A DNA stretch of 64,000 nucleotides. Origin: Rhodocyclaceae bacterium (lineage in GTDB: Bacteria > Pseudomonadota > Gammaproteobacteria > Burkholderiales > Rhodocyclaceae). Location of the stretch: NCBI GenBank assembly GCA_016721505.1, contig JADKHX010000021.1, forward strand, positions 124,001-188,000. Reading direction: 5' to 3'. The notes beneath the pieces are model-generated. The model saw only the letters and a list, made by a program, of their open reading frames with translations, was not told where the DNA came from and did no database searches. Position numbers and translations under genes: made by a program. Positions 63,591 through 64,000 of this stretch are shown piece by piece. Each line of letters opens with the position of its first letter. Position 1 is the first letter of the stretch.

Positions 63591-64000
63591 TCAACCATCC
63601 GCCCAGAACACGCCGAACCATTCATCAGCATCGGTCCACTTTGTGATGCGCGTGTAACCGGCGCGGCGTAGTAGCGCGGCAAAATTATCCGGCGTGTATT
63701 TGTAGGAATTCTCGGTGTGAATTCTTTCACCGGCGCGAAATACTCGCACCGATTCCTGCGTCGAATCCTGTGACGAATTAGCGGCCGCATCGGGCCAACG
63801 GACGCTGGCATCGCGCACCGCTTCCAGATGCATTTCAATGCGACTCTCAACTCGATTGAAAAACGCGACATGACGAAAATCGGCGACTTCAAAATTCGCG
63901 CCGAGTAGTCGATTTGCCACTGTCAACATATTGCGATTAAACGCAGCAGTAACGCCCAGCGCATCGTCATACGCGGGTTCGAGAATCTCGCTGGGTTTAT
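63591..64000 (-). CDS. egtD: L-histidine N-alpha-methyltransferase, C-terminal part (cut by window edge)
   Basis: EgtD trimethylates histidine to hercynine, the shared precursor of ergothioneine and selenoneine. About 136 C-terminal residues are visible and the frame is open to the window edge. The part begins KPSEILEPAYDDALGVTAAF, then NRNMLTVANRLLGANFEVAD, a conserved EgtD block where the substrate-binding Asn/Tyr region lies, and ends with KYTPDNFAALLRRAGYTRIT and FGVFWADG. It converges with senA, so egtD and senA are neighbours but on opposite strands. Confidence 0.9.
   Translation of the reverse strand, partial: KPSEILEPAYDDALGVTAAFNRNMLTVANRLLGANFEVADFRHVAFFNRVESRIEMHLEAVRDASVRWPDAAANSSQDSTQESVRVFRAGERIHTENSYKYTPDNFAALLRRAGYTRITKWTDADEWFGVFWADG

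Noticed and set aside
1..64000. CRISPR array, prophage or insertion-sequence transposase
   Set aside because: No regularly spaced direct repeats, integrase, capsid or transposase motif was seen. The dispersed repeats are not evenly spaced and have no associated cas genes.

Overview
The window comes from a betaproteobacterium, most likely of the order Burkholderiales. Four things point there: the gene order from gyrA through the serine/aromatic genes, rpsA, ihfB and lapAB to rfaE1; the aroA-cmk fusion; the OmpA-ubiG pair downstream of gyrA; and a circularly permuted (two-piece) tmRNA gene whose tag reads ANDERFALAA. No phage, insertion sequence or CRISPR array was seen. The accessory half looks like the genome of a versatile heterotroph that stores neutral lipid or polyester.

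Layout. 0-3.2 kb: the 3' part of prfC (release factor 3), a PHA-synthase-like hydrolase and moaA. 3.2-18.6 kb: a long minus-strand block, read gyrA > serC > serA > pheA > hisC > tyrA > aroA-cmk > rpsA > ihfB > lapA > lapB > rfaE1 > methyltransferase, with many stop/start overlaps. 18.7-21.6 kb: a TRZ/ATZ-type deaminase, an OmpA-family protein and ubiG. 21.7-22.2 kb: permuted tmRNA and tRNA-Thr. 22.2-32.3 kb: a wax-ester synthase/DGAT, an acyl-CoA-binding protein, a NarX/NarL-type two-component pair, a CBS protein, a YdcH-like protein, an alpha/beta hydrolase, a lysoplasmalogenase-like membrane protein, an amidohydrolase and a flavin monooxygenase. 32.3-46.5 kb: a multiheme-cytochrome/TPR gene, a class III CoA-transferase, a PQQ quinohaemoprotein dehydrogenase divergent from an AraC-type regulator, and a six-gene minus-strand acyl-CoA catabolic operon (enoyl-CoA hydratase, thiolase, acyl-CoA dehydrogenase, SDR, acyl-CoA ligase, hydrolase). 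46.8-57 kb: a second WS/DGAT, an aldehyde dehydrogenase, a sulfatase, small membrane and periplasmic proteins, an XRE regulator, and a 7TM-type hybrid-less histidine kinase convergent with a single-domain response regulator. 57.2-64 kb: a selenium locus with an NDH-SelD fusion, a GNAT/FemAB-like protein, senB, senA and the 3' part of egtD. This is the gene set for selenoneine biosynthesis (selenophosphate, selenosugar, then selenoneine from hercynine).

Two signals cut across the gene map. First, a dispersed repeat family is present in at least twelve places. It has conserved ends (TGACGGCG... and ...CCAGCACCAACTGGC) and a variable interior of about 5 to 75 bp. Most copies are intergenic, but copies also lie inside the coding regions of lapB, aroA, an alpha/beta hydrolase and probably the flavin monooxygenase. 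There they are always read in the same frame and encode a PVGAGDTP-like peptide. Second, five genes between 32 and 61 kb carry six single-base deletions, mostly in short homopolymers. Each break is repaired by adding one base, so these look like sequencing or assembly errors more than real decay. They are annotated as single broken genes.

Where the sequence decides a start, the chosen start is stated: serC GTG, serA ATG inside the end of serC, lapA downstream of the ihfB terminator, and others.
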